DNA of 27,097 nucleotides from CAZGKX01 sp964525945 (GCA_964525945.1 CAZGKX010000038.1:1-27097); one strand, 5' to 3'. Counted from the first letter of the stretch, positions 1 through 9,013 are shown. Notes: generated by a model from the letters alone, not told the origin. Made by a program: numbers and translations.

Positions 1-531
1 CATGCCAAAACCAAGGAGCAACAAGATTGAGAATGATAAATTCAATGAACTCTGAATAATTTGAAAAGAGCCATACTGTTTTGCTTTACCACTTACCTGC
101 CATAACACCAACTGGATATTGCATAAAAATTGGATGCCAGAACTCATCACCGATAAAATCAACCAATTTGCTGAGAGACCTGTGCATTGCTTAAGTTCAT
201 GATTAAACAACAGCACGATGAGGACAATAACAGACGTACTTACCAGTAAAATAGTAACGCAAGCACTTATGTATTCAGACAAGGCTTTTTTATCAACCTG
301 AAAAAAGCGTACACTTATTGCTCCATGAACGCTAAGGCCCGTCAAAGCATTTAAAAGAACGACCATTACATTAAACATGGCAATAATACCATAGTCCTGA
401 GGAGATAATGCTCGCGTCAAAATGGGCAGTAATAGAAACGGTATTGCTGCATTAATAATATTGGAAAGCAAATAGATGGACGCATTGCCCAATAACTTAG
501 AGCCATTCATTGTCAAATAAACCCGACTCAT
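1..531 (-). CDS. Wzx-type polysaccharide flippase, N-terminal part (cut by window edge)
   Basis: The leftward frame is open from an ATG at 531 to the window edge (177 codons, no stop). It has an in-frame alternative ATG at 543. The protein is strongly hydrophobic and begins with a layout typical of the polysaccharide transporter (PST/MATE-like) family: a first membrane helix (YLLSNIINAAIPFLLLPIL), then TRALSPEDYG, then further helices. Known members flip undecaprenyl-linked O-antigen or capsule repeat units across the inner membrane in Wzy-dependent pathways. That chemistry is not needed by the ABC-transporter capsule genes to the right, so this gene probably belongs to a neighbouring glycan cluster. 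The small ORF at 562-759 lies just upstream on the same strand. The family assignment is confident; the substrate is unknown. Confidence 0.82.
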   Translation of the reverse strand, partial: MSRVYLTMNGSKLLGNASIYLLSNIINAAIPFLLLPILTRALSPQDYGIIAMFNVMVVLLNALTGLSVHGAISVRFFQVDKKALSEYISACVTILLVSTSVIVLIVLLFNHELKQCTGLSANWLILSVMSSGIQFLCNIQLVLWQVSGKAKQYGSFQIIQSSLNLSFSILLLLGFGM

Positions 532-561
532 CTTTATGAGCATCAATAACTTCAAAATGTT

Positions 562-759
562 TCACTGCAAACACTCCCACCCAACCACGGTCATTTTATA
601 TTTTTCGCTTTGATTTAACGCCCCATCCATTTTGCTACTCAGAATAAGATAAATTTCACCAACCGAGTAAGTTTCAATGGCTCGCTTTAGAATTTGCACG
701 GTTGGATTGATGTTTGACGAATAAGTTTGGGCTTTATCAAACGTTTTAAGCATGGCCAA
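562..759 (-). CDS. Small hypothetical protein (65 aa)
   Basis: This is a short leftward ORF starting MAMLKTFDKAQ and ending GWECLQ. An AGAGG ribosome site lies 8 bases before the ATG, and the stop is only 18 to 30 bases before the two possible flippase starts, so both are probably co-transcribed. I recognise no family. The composition is that of a small soluble protein, with no signal peptide or membrane helix. The good ribosome site and tight spacing are the only support. It could also be the tail of a decayed larger gene, and expression is unproven. Confidence 0.4.
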   Translation of the reverse strand: MAMLKTFDKAQTYSSNINPTVQILKRAIETYSVGEIYLILSSKMDGALNQSEKYKMTVVGWECLQ

Positions 760-1029
760 ATCCTCTACATTCGCATGCCAGTGCTAAACGCATGTTAGCC
801 TAAACGCTGTGCCCTTTCAACCACGAAGTGAACACACACCGTGCAATTTCCATATAAGCGACTTAGCAACGCGAAGGTTCACTTTGTTAAGCAATTTCAA
901 AGAGGCATAGTTGCTTGGCTGATAGAGTTAAACCAATTACTATCTTATCTACTGTTAGTTTATTAATCTACGGCTTATACTACTCATTCTAACTGGGTCA
1001 CGTCATATTTCACAGATAAAGAGAGAATC
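760..1029. promoter_or_regulatory. Divergent intergenic region upstream of kpsF-like gene
   Basis: This spacer separates the leftward flippase cluster from the rightward kpsF-like gene. A TATACT hexamer at 976-981 is a possible -10 box for the rightward gene, but no good -35 is seen 16 to 18 bases upstream. Two imperfect inverted arms, CGAAGTGAAC (824-833) and GTTCACTTTG (877-886), match at 9 of 10 positions across a 43-base gap. The octamer CTAAACGC occurs twice near 784-808. No open frame of interest is seen. Confidence 0.3.
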
Positions 1030-1986
1030 GTGCATAGCTTTAAATTGTCCGCTTTGGATTTCATAAAAAAAGAGGCTGAATGCCTTTTTGCATTAACGCA
1101 AAAGGTAAATATCAGTTTTGACGCCACTTGCAAACTACTATTAGCATGCCAAGGTCGAATTTTAATATTTAGTATGGGTCAATCAGCCCATATTGCGGCT
1201 AAAATGGCAGCTACGTTTACAAGCACCGGCAGCCCTTCGTTATTCGTTAACCCCATTGATATTTATCAAGGCAATACAGGACTCGTAGGGAAGAACGATG
1301 TCGCTCTTTTTATTTCTAATTCAGGAAACACTCCAGAATTGCTTGATTTACTTCCTTTATTTCGGAATCAAAATATTCCTTTAATCACTCTAACTGAGAA
1401 TTTAAACTCACCTTTAGCCTCTGCAGCTACAGTCGCATTAGATATTAATGTAGAACAGGACAGCCAGTATTCAAAAAGATTGGGGGCAACAACGGCATTG
1501 GTCATGGGCGATGCTTTGGCTATTGCACTGCTCAATGCGCGTGGCTTCACCCCAGAGGATTTTTCTTTGTTTCATCCAGGCGGTAATTTAGGAAAACGTT
1601 TGCTTTTACGGGTTGATGATTTATGTCATCGTGGGAATGAGCTACCTCAGGTCGGAGAACACGCAACATTCAGCGAAGCTCTAATAGAAGCCACTCATAA
1701 AAAATTGGGCATGACATGCATTACCAATGAAGCAGGTATTTTACTCGGAATTTTTACGGATGGAGATGTACGACGAGCATTACAAAAAGGCTTAGATGTC
1801 CATAAAACACTTATATCCGATATGATGACAAAAAACTGTCTTACCATTAAAATGGGAATGCTTGCTATCGAGGCTCTTAAAATGATGCAGGAATATAAAA
1901 TAACATGCCTGATTATTATTAACGAGATAAGACAACCGATTGGCGTAGTCAGCATGTATGATTTACTCAAAGCCGGGATGGTTTAA
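1030..1986 (+). CDS. kpsF: KpsF/KdsD-like SIS-CBS sugar isomerase, divergent active site
   Basis: The protein has 318 aa and a GTG start with an AGAGAG ribosome site just upstream. It has the full layout of arabinose-5-phosphate isomerases: an N-terminal SIS domain (about residues 35-175) and two CBS domains (about 200-318, with GIFTDGDVRRAL and IGVVSMYDLLKAG). The usual family role is conversion of ribulose-5-phosphate to arabinose-5-phosphate for Kdo synthesis, and Kdo makes the capsule linker. Compared with E. coli KdsD as I remember it, key positions differ: GMGKS reads SMGQS (Lys59 to Gln), AHGD reads YQGN (His88 to Gln), Glu152 aligns with Asp, and the loop before the VMGDA motif is 3 residues shorter. 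The glutamate matching Glu111 and the HPGG histidine (His193) are kept. It may be a weak isomerase, a regulator, or act on another sugar. kpsS follows 86 bases downstream. Confidence 0.85.
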   Translation: MHSFKLSALDFIKKEAECLFALTQKVNISFDATCKLLLACQGRILIFSMGQSAHIAAKMAATFTSTGSPSLFVNPIDIYQGNTGLVGKNDVALFISNSGNTPELLDLLPLFRNQNIPLITLTENLNSPLASAATVALDINVEQDSQYSKRLGATTALVMGDALAIALLNARGFTPEDFSLFHPGGNLGKRLLLRVDDLCHRGNELPQVGEHATFSEALIEATHKKLGMTCITNEAGILLGIFTDGDVRRALQKGLDVHKTLISDMMTKNCLTIKMGMLAIEALKMMQEYKITCLIIINEIRQPIGVVSMYDLLKAGMV

Positions 1987-2072
1987 AGTGTTAATTTTGA
2001 ACGAGCTAGAAGAGATTGTAGAGCAATTCTCCAAGGCATTAGCAATCTAGTCTGCGCTTAAACAGGTGCATT

Positions 2073-3254
2073 ATGCAATCTCATCTGAAAATTGAATTAA
2101 ATGGCCCAGTGCTATTATTGATGGGGCCGATAGGAAATTTTTTTGCTCGGTTTGCGCGCTATTTAATTAAAAAGCGAATTCCCGTGTATAAAATTATGTT
2201 TCCATTGCATGAGTTTGCCATACCGAAGCAATGCCAACATCGTTTTGATAAAAGCATGGATGAATGGCGCCCTTTTTTAGTGAAATTTTTACAAACGTAT
2301 CAAATAAAACAATTGTACATGTACGGTGATTTCATTGAACCTCATAAAATTGCTATTGAAGAAGCCACTAAGCTTGGGCTGAAAGTTTATGTTTTTGAAT
2401 TAGGCTACGTGCGGCCTTATTATGTAACCGTAGAAGAGGGGCGTGTGAATGCGCGCTCTAATTTGAACAAACCCGTGGAATTTTATGAAAAATTACCCGA
2501 AGTAGTCAACCTGTCTCTGCCTCAACATACAGGGCTATTATGGCGTAAACTATTTATGGCGCCCACATTTATTCAACATGCCCTAACCAACTACACTATT
2601 ATTGCAGGGGATCATAAATTACAACCGAAGCCGAGTTATCTATATTTTCAAATGATAGGCTATTTCCGATATTTTAAGTATCAGCTTACAGAATATTCAT
2701 TACGCAAAAAACTCAGCAAGTTACCGTCCCATTTTCTCGTTCCATTGCAAGTGTCTATTGATTCACAAATTACATTGGCCTCGAACTACCCAACAATTGA
2801 AATGTTCATCATGGAAATTTTAGAATCATTTGGAGCAAATGCAGCAAAAGATACATTTCTCATATTTAAACATCATCCTCGCGATCGAGGATACAATAAT
2901 TATGCCCAGTTTATTCGACAAAAGGCTTATGAAATGAACCTCATGGATCGAGTATATTATGTCCATGATGCTGATTTATTGGAATTGTATCGAAATTGCC
3001 AAGGTGTTATCACTGTAAATAGTAGTGTGGGCTTATCCTCCTTATTAAATGACATACCGACGAAAGCGTTGGGAAAAACATTTTATAATTTGCCAGGCTT
3101 AACATCACAGTGCTCATTGGATGAATTTTGGCAATCCCCCGGCAAAGTGAACCGATCGCTTTTTAAAAAATTTTACAATTATCTAATTACTCACACTCAA
3201 ATTAATGCCGATTTTCATGGCAAATTCCCTTTTGACGAGGTTTTTGTTGCGTAA
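2073..3254 (+). CDS. kpsS: KpsS, capsule linker beta-Kdo transferase
   Basis: The 393-aa protein matches the Capsule_synth family KpsS in length and motifs. An N-terminal Rossmann start (GPVLLLMGPIGNFF, residues 11-24) leads to LYMYGD and the family hallmark FELGYVRPYYVTVEEG (108-123). The C-terminal half has FKHHPRDRGY and VITVNSSVGLSSLL, the nucleotide-sugar side of these GT-B enzymes. KpsS is known to add the first beta-Kdo to (lyso)phosphatidylglycerol at the inner face of the cytoplasmic membrane, starting the poly-Kdo linker that KpsC extends. The ATG has an AGGTG ribosome site. The gene sits between the KpsF-like gene and a PlsC-like acyltransferase whose start overlaps its 3' end, which suggests one rightward operon. 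Substrate specificity is inferred from the family. Confidence 0.9.
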   Translation: MQSHLKIELNGPVLLLMGPIGNFFARFARYLIKKRIPVYKIMFPLHEFAIPKQCQHRFDKSMDEWRPFLVKFLQTYQIKQLYMYGDFIEPHKIAIEEATKLGLKVYVFELGYVRPYYVTVEEGRVNARSNLNKPVEFYEKLPEVVNLSLPQHTGLLWRKLFMAPTFIQHALTNYTIIAGDHKLQPKPSYLYFQMIGYFRYFKYQLTEYSLRKKLSKLPSHFLVPLQVSIDSQITLASNYPTIEMFIMEILESFGANAAKDTFLIFKHHPRDRGYNNYAQFIRQKAYEMNLMDRVYYVHDADLLELYRNCQGVITVNSSVGLSSLLNDIPTKALGKTFYNLPGLTSQCSLDEFWQSPGKVNRSLFKKFYNYLITHTQINADFHGKFPFDEVFVA

Positions 3255-4047
3255 CATCCTCATCAAATTAAGATTGATTCCCATTTTACTCATTCGGCTC
3301 AACTACGGCTTGCTTGTCTATGCTTCTTACTTAATACAAGTACTGCTGTTGGGGTTAGGGTACCAAACAACAGCACGAGCCTGGTTAGAGCAAAGTGCAA
3401 GGCTAGCGGTGAAAATGCTCGGCATAAATGTGCAAATGATCAATAAACCACCGCAAACACCCCATCCTATTATTTTTCTGGGAAATCATGACAGCCCGAT
3501 CGACGTGTTGATTGTGCAAGGCTATTTAAAAGAAAGAAGCATAAGCACGGTCGCCGATTATTTGAAATATATTTTTCCTTTTTTTGCCAAAAGTTTAAAA
3601 AACTACGGCCATGTACAGTTAAAACATACGTGCCAATTATCACGGCGATCAGGATATTATCAATTATCGGAAATGTTGCGGAATAAAAACAACCTATTTA
3701 TCTTTCCCAGTGGTTCGATGGTCACAAAAATCACTCAACGAGTCTCTCCAAGCAGTTATTACCACGCTCTTAAAAATAATGCGGTTATAGTTCCTATTTT
3801 TTTTAACTACGAAGCCGGGGACGAAATTTTAGCCTTACAACAAAATATTAGAAATACCAAATCAGGTCGATTTAATAATACATTATTGCTTTATCGTTTC
3901 ATTTCAAAAAAAATGTTGCTTACCTGCAGCTATGGCAGCATTATTTACCCCTCCGAATTTTCCGATAAGCACGCTTTTTGCGAATATATTAAAACTCTTT
4001 ATATAACGTTTGAACGCTCTAAAAACACTGCAACAGCTATATTATAA
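3205..4047 (+). CDS. PlsC-like lysophospholipid acyltransferase
   Basis: The protein has up to 280 aa. The first possible ATG lies inside kpsS (50-base overlap); a second is at 3217 and a TTG near 3245, so the exact start is open. An N-terminal hydrophobic stretch (about residues 24-52) is followed by the acyltransferase block NHDSPID (94-100), which is the HX4D catalytic motif with His95 and Asp100. The usual FPEGTR block reads FPSGSM (167-172), so the conserved Glu is replaced by Ser. Family members transfer fatty acyl groups to lysophospholipids at the inner membrane. Because KpsS builds the capsule linker on lyso-phosphatidylglycerol, translational coupling to kpsS suggests a role in making or re-acylating the capsule lipid anchor. 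That role is inference from position; general membrane lipid work is the alternative. Confidence 0.78.
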   Translation: MPIFMANSLLTRFLLRNILIKLRLIPILLIRLNYGLLVYASYLIQVLLLGLGYQTTARAWLEQSARLAVKMLGINVQMINKPPQTPHPIIFLGNHDSPIDVLIVQGYLKERSISTVADYLKYIFPFFAKSLKNYGHVQLKHTCQLSRRSGYYQLSEMLRNKNNLFIFPSGSMVTKITQRVSPSSYYHALKNNAVIVPIFFNYEAGDEILALQQNIRNTKSGRFNNTLLLYRFISKKMLLTCSYGSIIYPSEFSDKHAFCEYIKTLYITFERSKNTATAIL

Positions 4048-4217
4048 TTCGCCATTAATGCACTACGTAACGAAAAATCATGTAAAAAATGGATAAAGAC
4101 AAAACGGTACAAAGCAACCTTGCAACCTGATTATGCGCAGAAAGTATTAAATGGTATTTTTTGAGCCCCCATGCGTTTGTTCTGACGGTCTCATGCTATT
4201 TATATTACTAAATAAAA

Positions 4218-4877
4218 TTAAATACCTTTATTATATAATTCAAAAATATCCTTTAGAGACTCTGAAAAAATAACCGTTCCTTTATTTAAATAAACACCCA
4301 TATTACAATATTGTTTTATAGTTCCCGTACTGTGGGAGACCATAATTATTCCTTTACTTTCGGCTTTTTCTTTGAAAACCTCCAGTGATTTTTTTTTAAA
4401 CAGAGGATCCCCTACGGACAACGTTTCATCAACCACATAAAAATCAAAATCAAAGGCCATGGACATACCAAATGCAATTCTAGACTTCATTCCTGAACTA
4501 CAGGTCGAAATTGGCATATCAAAATGACTTCCAATTTCGGCAAAATCTTGTACATAAATAATTTTTTTATTACGCTCTTCTGGGCTGCAGTTAAATAATC
4601 TGCAAATAAATTTAATATTTTCGCGTGCTGTTAAGTTGCTAATAAAACCACTTCCAACGCCAATAGGCCAAGAAATGCTACTCGAGCGTATTATACGACC
4701 TCTATTTGGCAGCTCAATACCACAAAGTAATCTCAACAAAGTGGATTTTCCAGCGCCATTCGGACCCATTAGGGCCAATCTCGAGCCCGGTTGTAGTTTT
4801 AGGGATAAATTTTCAAAAATTACTTTACGCTTCCCCTGTATCTGATAATACTTACTAATTTTATCCGCAATAATCAT
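4218..4877 (-). CDS. kpsT: KpsT, capsule exporter ATPase
   Basis: This 219-aa ABC ATPase has Walker A GPNGAGKST (38-46), a signature reading CSSGMKSR (126-133) in place of LSGGQ, Walker B FDFYVVDE (144-151) and the H-loop SH (181-182). The CSSGM signature is typical of KpsT/CtrD/BexA capsule exporters and related O-antigen ATPases. It should pair with KpsM to move the lipid-linked capsule polymer across the inner membrane. It starts 13 bases after the stop of the 1310-aa transferase gene and is surely co-transcribed with it. Its permease partner kpsM lies 6 kb away on the other strand behind IS debris, an unusual separation. No second kpsT is in the window although two kpsM copies are. Confidence 0.93.
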   Translation of the reverse strand: MIIADKISKYYQIQGKRKVIFENLSLKLQPGSRLALMGPNGAGKSTLLRLLCGIELPNRGRIIRSSSISWPIGVGSGFISNLTARENIKFICRLFNCSPEERNKKIIYVQDFAEIGSHFDMPISTCSSGMKSRIAFGMSMAFDFDFYVVDETLSVGDPLFKKKSLEVFKEKAESKGIIMVSHSTGTIKQYCNMGVYLNKGTVIFSESLKDIFELYNKGI

Positions 4878-4890
4878 TTTATCAACACAC

Positions 4891-7800
4891 TTACACTAAC
4901 TCTTGTTGCACACTCAAGCGTTCTTCTATTTTAATGCATAGCGCCTCATATTTTGATTTCGGCTGCTCGAATTTTTCTAATATCCGCAAGGCAGCAAGTT
5001 TCATCATGTCATCCCCATGCTCTAAAAAGCACTTTACTTTTTCTTCTTGCCAGCGAGGAATGCCAATTTTATCATTAGTAATTGGGCGGAGAGCGTATTC
5101 ATTTAGTATTGAAATTTCTGGAGTCCCCATAAAACACAAGAGATAAGCGGCTCGCTTTCTAATTTCCACCGAAGGTTTGATATAATCTCCTGATAACAGA
5201 TATTTTTTATATTGTTCGCGATTTTCTGGATAAAATAACTCTATAGGATAATCATGTCGGCCAAAGTGTGAACAAGCCATTACTGGCACTCCTTGTGCTG
5301 TCAACTCCAGTAAAGCTGTTCCATTCCAAAATACGGCCAAATCAAGAAAAGGAGACAATGCATGGGTGTTTATATCACCATGTGCTAACAATTTAATATT
5401 CGAACTAATTGCGACCTCAGGATCAATTAGATCAATAAAACCCTCTACTAAATCTAATGCAATCTCGGGACGTAGCTCATGGGGGTGGGGTTTTACCAAT
5501 AAGATGACATCATCACTGTTGCCACAAAAAGAAACTGTATGGCTAATCCAATCAGCCATATCTTGATGCGCGGGGCCTCCATCATAAGTAACTCCCAGAT
5601 CGCATGGAACCTTTCCGAAACAACAGATGATTTTTTTACCCATCTTTTTTTGAGCACTCAAGTATTCAATCCACTTTTGAGCTCTAGAATCATCTTCCGA
5701 TTGGTTGCGATTCACATTAATAAGAGCATTGGCTTGAATTGCAAATTCTTGATTATTAAAATTTTTCTTATACCAATCTTCGAAAATGTCTTTGCGCGGC
5801 AAGAATGGTGCCCTTGAATTTTTATGCAATGTCATATCAATTACGCACATGGTATGTGAATATTTCCCACCCAGATTTGAAAAATAGCTCTCGTAAGCCA
5901 CATTTGCATTTACAAAGCTTAGCAAAGGATGATCTTTTTGAATACAAAAATCCCGCATTACTGAGACAGGCGTTGCATGTGAATTACCAGCAATTAATAT
6001 TGCAGGAATACCTCGACCACAAACTTCTTCATAGATTTGTTTGCATACAGTTAGTGATGTGTCTGCACGTTGCAGACTTTTTATAAAATCTTTATGTATG
6101 GCTGGTTGATTGATGTCAATGAAAAAACGCCTGTGTGCCAAAGACAAACCTTCGTAAAACCCCTGGTAATAATTTACTTCATCCACGCTAACAATTCTAT
6201 TTTTCCAATCGATATACCAAGATTGGCTTAATTGAGGTAGAGTAAGCTCCGCAGGAATGGAGTCAGTAAATTTATCAATAAAATCAAGGCCTGTATCAAC
6301 ACGAGGCAGCATCCCTTGCGTTAAATTTATGACGGCATAACCCATCCGCTTGGCTTCTATTAAACTAGGAATGATCATCGCCAAGGTATTAAAACATTTT
6401 TGAGATGCGATAAAAACAACACCTTTAGGCATTTTAGGTTGGGGGTATGAATTTAAAATTTCACCAGCACGGATTGAAAAAACAATTCTGTGCAGTACAT
6501 TCTCAATAGCAACACGCTTTTCTGCTGACATGCTAGCATTTCGCAGAGAAATCATTATATTTTTTGCCGTCTCAAATTCACCCAGATTAACCATTGCCTT
6601 TACATAGCCAAGGAGGGTTTTTTGTTTATTTTTTTCTACTTCGCTCAGTTGGACATAGCGCTTAATATAAATTTTATATTTCCCTAAACTTAAATAATAA
6701 TCTAACCATAAATTTTCGCATAAAGTTACATTGTCAGGTGTTTTGCAAATGTTGATAAGGATTTTAGCCACCTGGTACTCTCTTTTTTGCAACAGATAGT
6801 TAAATAATTCAAGAAAGTGCGATGAGCGCTTTGACAGCGAACCCCACGCTTTAATGTTTTTATTTGCAAAGGTAAATTTTTTTCCACCACACATTTGCCG
6901 GTGAGTATTTATTGCCTCCTGTACACCTGTCACTTCGTCTAAAGCTTTGTGATAGAGGGCTCTATTTAGAAATGCATCATAACTATTTGGATAATTAATA
7001 GTTAATGTCTGCTTATAAACTGCGGCTAATCTTCTTAAAATTATATTTCGCTTTAAAGCATTACGTTCACTACGTACGGGCTTGCTAGAAAATGTATCAC
7101 ATAATTTCTTAATAAAACTGGGCACCAAACGTTCTATTTTGGTCAGTCTTTCTATAAACTCTTCTATCTCTTCATATTGGATATTATAGGATAAACAACG
7201 CAAGTAGCTTACTAGCACATCTGAATCCCCTTCCAAAAGAAGATGTTCAAAATTGAAATGCTCATTCAAATTGGGGATTCTCGAAATCACTCTGCCACGA
7301 GAATTTTTTAAACAGTTGGCAAGGTTGTAGAAAAAATTATTTAATAAATTGGGGTTGTCGATTAAATGAGCAATATTTGAAGCCACATAATTCAAACTAT
7401 AATCCGCATAGGCCACAATGGAGTCATAGTTTGATGTTTGGACTAACAAGTGCGAAAACTGTCCAAAATCAGCCAGTTTAAATTGGTTTTTGGCAATCAT
7501 CATAATTTCATCGAGTTTACCTAAACCATAAAACGTCGTTGATTGCAGGTACAGTAAGAGCTGGGCTGGAGCAGCAAGATAATCCCAATACTGGCGAAGT
7601 ATATCAATATCAAATAAATGTTTCGGAATTTCAAAAATATTTTTATGTTTTATCTTCTCTACGAAAAAATAAGAGATTAAATCAAAAAAACTAATATTTT
7701 CTTTGCTAATTGGATGTATATACGTGGGCGCTAAAAAATAAGCTCCGGCGAATAATGCCTCAAGTGATACATAACGTCGCTTACTTTTCTCTGCAGGCTT

Positions 7801-8823
7801 CGCGAAGGAATTGAAACTGTATTTATTAATTCTATAATCCAGTGAGTGGCCTCTTTTCGCATAAAAAGGAGAGCCAAAGACATTAACTTTTTTCCCCAAT
7901 AAAACCGCATCAAAACCTAGTTTAGAATTAAAAGTATAAATATGGTCCACTTGCGACAAAATATCAAATAAAGGCTTTACACCATCAATAACAGTGCAAA
8001 TTTCATCTAAACGGCGCTTACACCTTTTCGTATCATTTGAACCGGGATAGGGTAGGAAAAAAATGTCTGCTTCTGGATGTTGTCTCCTAGCAAATTCTAC
8101 CAACTTAATATGGATTTCATTTTTTAATTTGAATGTTTTTTTGAATTTCTGGCCAATAACTAGTATTGAATAATCAGCGATTTTATTAAGCAAAAAAGGA
8201 GCATCTTCCGTAACCGTATTGAATTCATTCGTTACTCGAGTCGCTTGCATAAGCGAAATACCTGTCTTAGCTTGTTCTAATAAAGACGGATTTTGATCAA
8301 AATCATAAGTCTGTAAAATAGACTCTAATGCCGATTTTTTTGATCGGGTCGTTTTTTTATTTATTATTAAAGAAAAAGGCATCACATTTGCAATAGGCGG
8401 ATTCAACGAATCCAACAAGGCATTTTCAACCGTAAGCGCTTCAAATTTATTTTTTCTCGCAAACTTAATGGCTCGCAATGGCAGTTTATTATTAAATCCA
8501 ATAAAAACTAAATTACTATGTTCAGGCAGTGTAGATAATGATTTTTCTACTCGAGACCATTTTGCATTGCCAAGAACAAACGCAGTTCTATATTTGGAAT
8601 AAAAAACACTTACTTGTTTTCTTTGCGCAATTGGAACACCCCAAATTAGAGCGATATAATTTTGCTTGTCATCTTTATTCCAGTTTCCCCCTTTAAAATC
8701 AAAAGGTATTTTTGATACAGATTTTATATCCACTGTATTTTTTTTGAATTTATATTTTTTCAGTAGATTTTTGGACGAGGCAACTATGGAGCTCTTAATT
8801 GACTTTATTTTAAATAACTTCAT
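4891..8823 (-). CDS. Giant two-transferase capsule glycosyltransferase, candidate polymerase (1310 aa)
   Basis: The start is set at ATG 8823, since AGGAG lies 5 bases before it; the frame opens 7 codons earlier. Residues about 50-390 resemble a KpsC/Capsule_synth transferase module: FIGFNNKLPLRAIKFA, then TVENALLDS where family members have EDGFLRS, then DHIYTFNSKLGFDAVLLG and VFGSPFYAKRG. Residues about 390-795 are helical and repeat-like (TPR-like by eye) with no motif I can name. Residues about 795-1260 form a second GT-B-like transferase with VLLVKPHPHE (about 1110) and FWNGTALLELTAQGVPVMA. The protein has no signal peptide or clear membrane helix, so it is cytoplasmic. Linked to kpsT and preceded by its own promoter, it is the only large transferase near the export genes, so I infer a capsule polymerase. 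Sugars and linkage are unknown. Asn replaces the Asp of the EDGF motif in the first module, which may have altered activity. Confidence 0.75.
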   Translation of the reverse strand: MKLFKIKSIKSSIVASSKNLLKKYKFKKNTVDIKSVSKIPFDFKGGNWNKDDKQNYIALIWGVPIAQRKQVSVFYSKYRTAFVLGNAKWSRVEKSLSTLPEHSNLVFIGFNNKLPLRAIKFARKNKFEALTVENALLDSLNPPIANVMPFSLIINKKTTRSKKSALESILQTYDFDQNPSLLEQAKTGISLMQATRVTNEFNTVTEDAPFLLNKIADYSILVIGQKFKKTFKLKNEIHIKLVEFARRQHPEADIFFLPYPGSNDTKRCKRRLDEICTVIDGVKPLFDILSQVDHIYTFNSKLGFDAVLLGKKVNVFGSPFYAKRGHSLDYRINKYSFNSFAKPAEKSKRRYVSLEALFAGAYFLAPTYIHPISKENISFFDLISYFFVEKIKHKNIFEIPKHLFDIDILRQYWDYLAAPAQLLLYLQSTTFYGLGKLDEIMMIAKNQFKLADFGQFSHLLVQTSNYDSIVAYADYSLNYVASNIAHLIDNPNLLNNFFYNLANCLKNSRGRVISRIPNLNEHFNFEHLLLEGDSDVLVSYLRCLSYNIQYEEIEEFIERLTKIERLVPSFIKKLCDTFSSKPVRSERNALKRNIILRRLAAVYKQTLTINYPNSYDAFLNRALYHKALDEVTGVQEAINTHRQMCGGKKFTFANKNIKAWGSLSKRSSHFLELFNYLLQKREYQVAKILINICKTPDNVTLCENLWLDYYLSLGKYKIYIKRYVQLSEVEKNKQKTLLGYVKAMVNLGEFETAKNIMISLRNASMSAEKRVAIENVLHRIVFSIRAGEILNSYPQPKMPKGVVFIASQKCFNTLAMIIPSLIEAKRMGYAVINLTQGMLPRVDTGLDFIDKFTDSIPAELTLPQLSQSWYIDWKNRIVSVDEVNYYQGFYEGLSLAHRRFFIDINQPAIHKDFIKSLQRADTSLTVCKQIYEEVCGRGIPAILIAGNSHATPVSVMRDFCIQKDHPLLSFVNANVAYESYFSNLGGKYSHTMCVIDMTLHKNSRAPFLPRKDIFEDWYKKNFNNQEFAIQANALINVNRNQSEDDSRAQKWIEYLSAQKKMGKKIICCFGKVPCDLGVTYDGGPAHQDMADWISHTVSFCGNSDDVILLVKPHPHELRPEIALDLVEGFIDLIDPEVAISSNIKLLAHGDINTHALSPFLDLAVFWNGTALLELTAQGVPVMACSHFGRHDYPIELFYPENREQYKKYLLSGDYIKPSVEIRKRAAYLLCFMGTPEISILNEYALRPITNDKIGIPRWQEEKVKCFLEHGDDMMKLAALRILEKFEQPKSKYEALCIKIEERLSVQQELV

Positions 8824-8884
8824 ACATACTCCTGTAAACACCAAACGAATTGATGATTTTTTGATATAACGCGCCTCACGTCAC

Positions 8885-8914
8885 AAAAAAAAACCAAAGT
8901 CCTTTGTTTTTGGT
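8885..8914 (-). terminator. Attenuator-like hairpin with U tract in the leader of the giant transferase gene
   Basis: On the leftward transcript a 6-bp stem ACCAAA/TTTGGT (8909-8914 with 8893-8898) encloses a 10-base loop and is followed at once by nine U residues (8885-8893). It lies between the promoter at 9014-9042 and the start codon at 8823, in the right orientation for an intrinsic terminator. The stem is short and AT-rich, so it could be a weak attenuator or chance. Confidence 0.3.
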
Positions 8915-9013
8915 GGCTTTAGTTGATATTTTTATTAACTTAATATGGATCTCCTAACATACAGAGAAGCAAAGATTTGTTTTTACTCATTTCAAGGGTA
9001 AAGATTGAAAACG

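Noticed and set aside
4048..4217. Short open stretch containing TKRYKATLQPDYAQKVLNG between the acyltransferase and kpsT
   Set aside because: About 30 codons with no start and no family I recognise; it may be a gene remnant but evidence is too thin. No convincing terminator was seen either.
4636..6086. Rightward open frames opposite kpsT and the giant transferase
   Set aside because: They lie antisense to clear genes, lack ribosome sites and show no recognisable domains.
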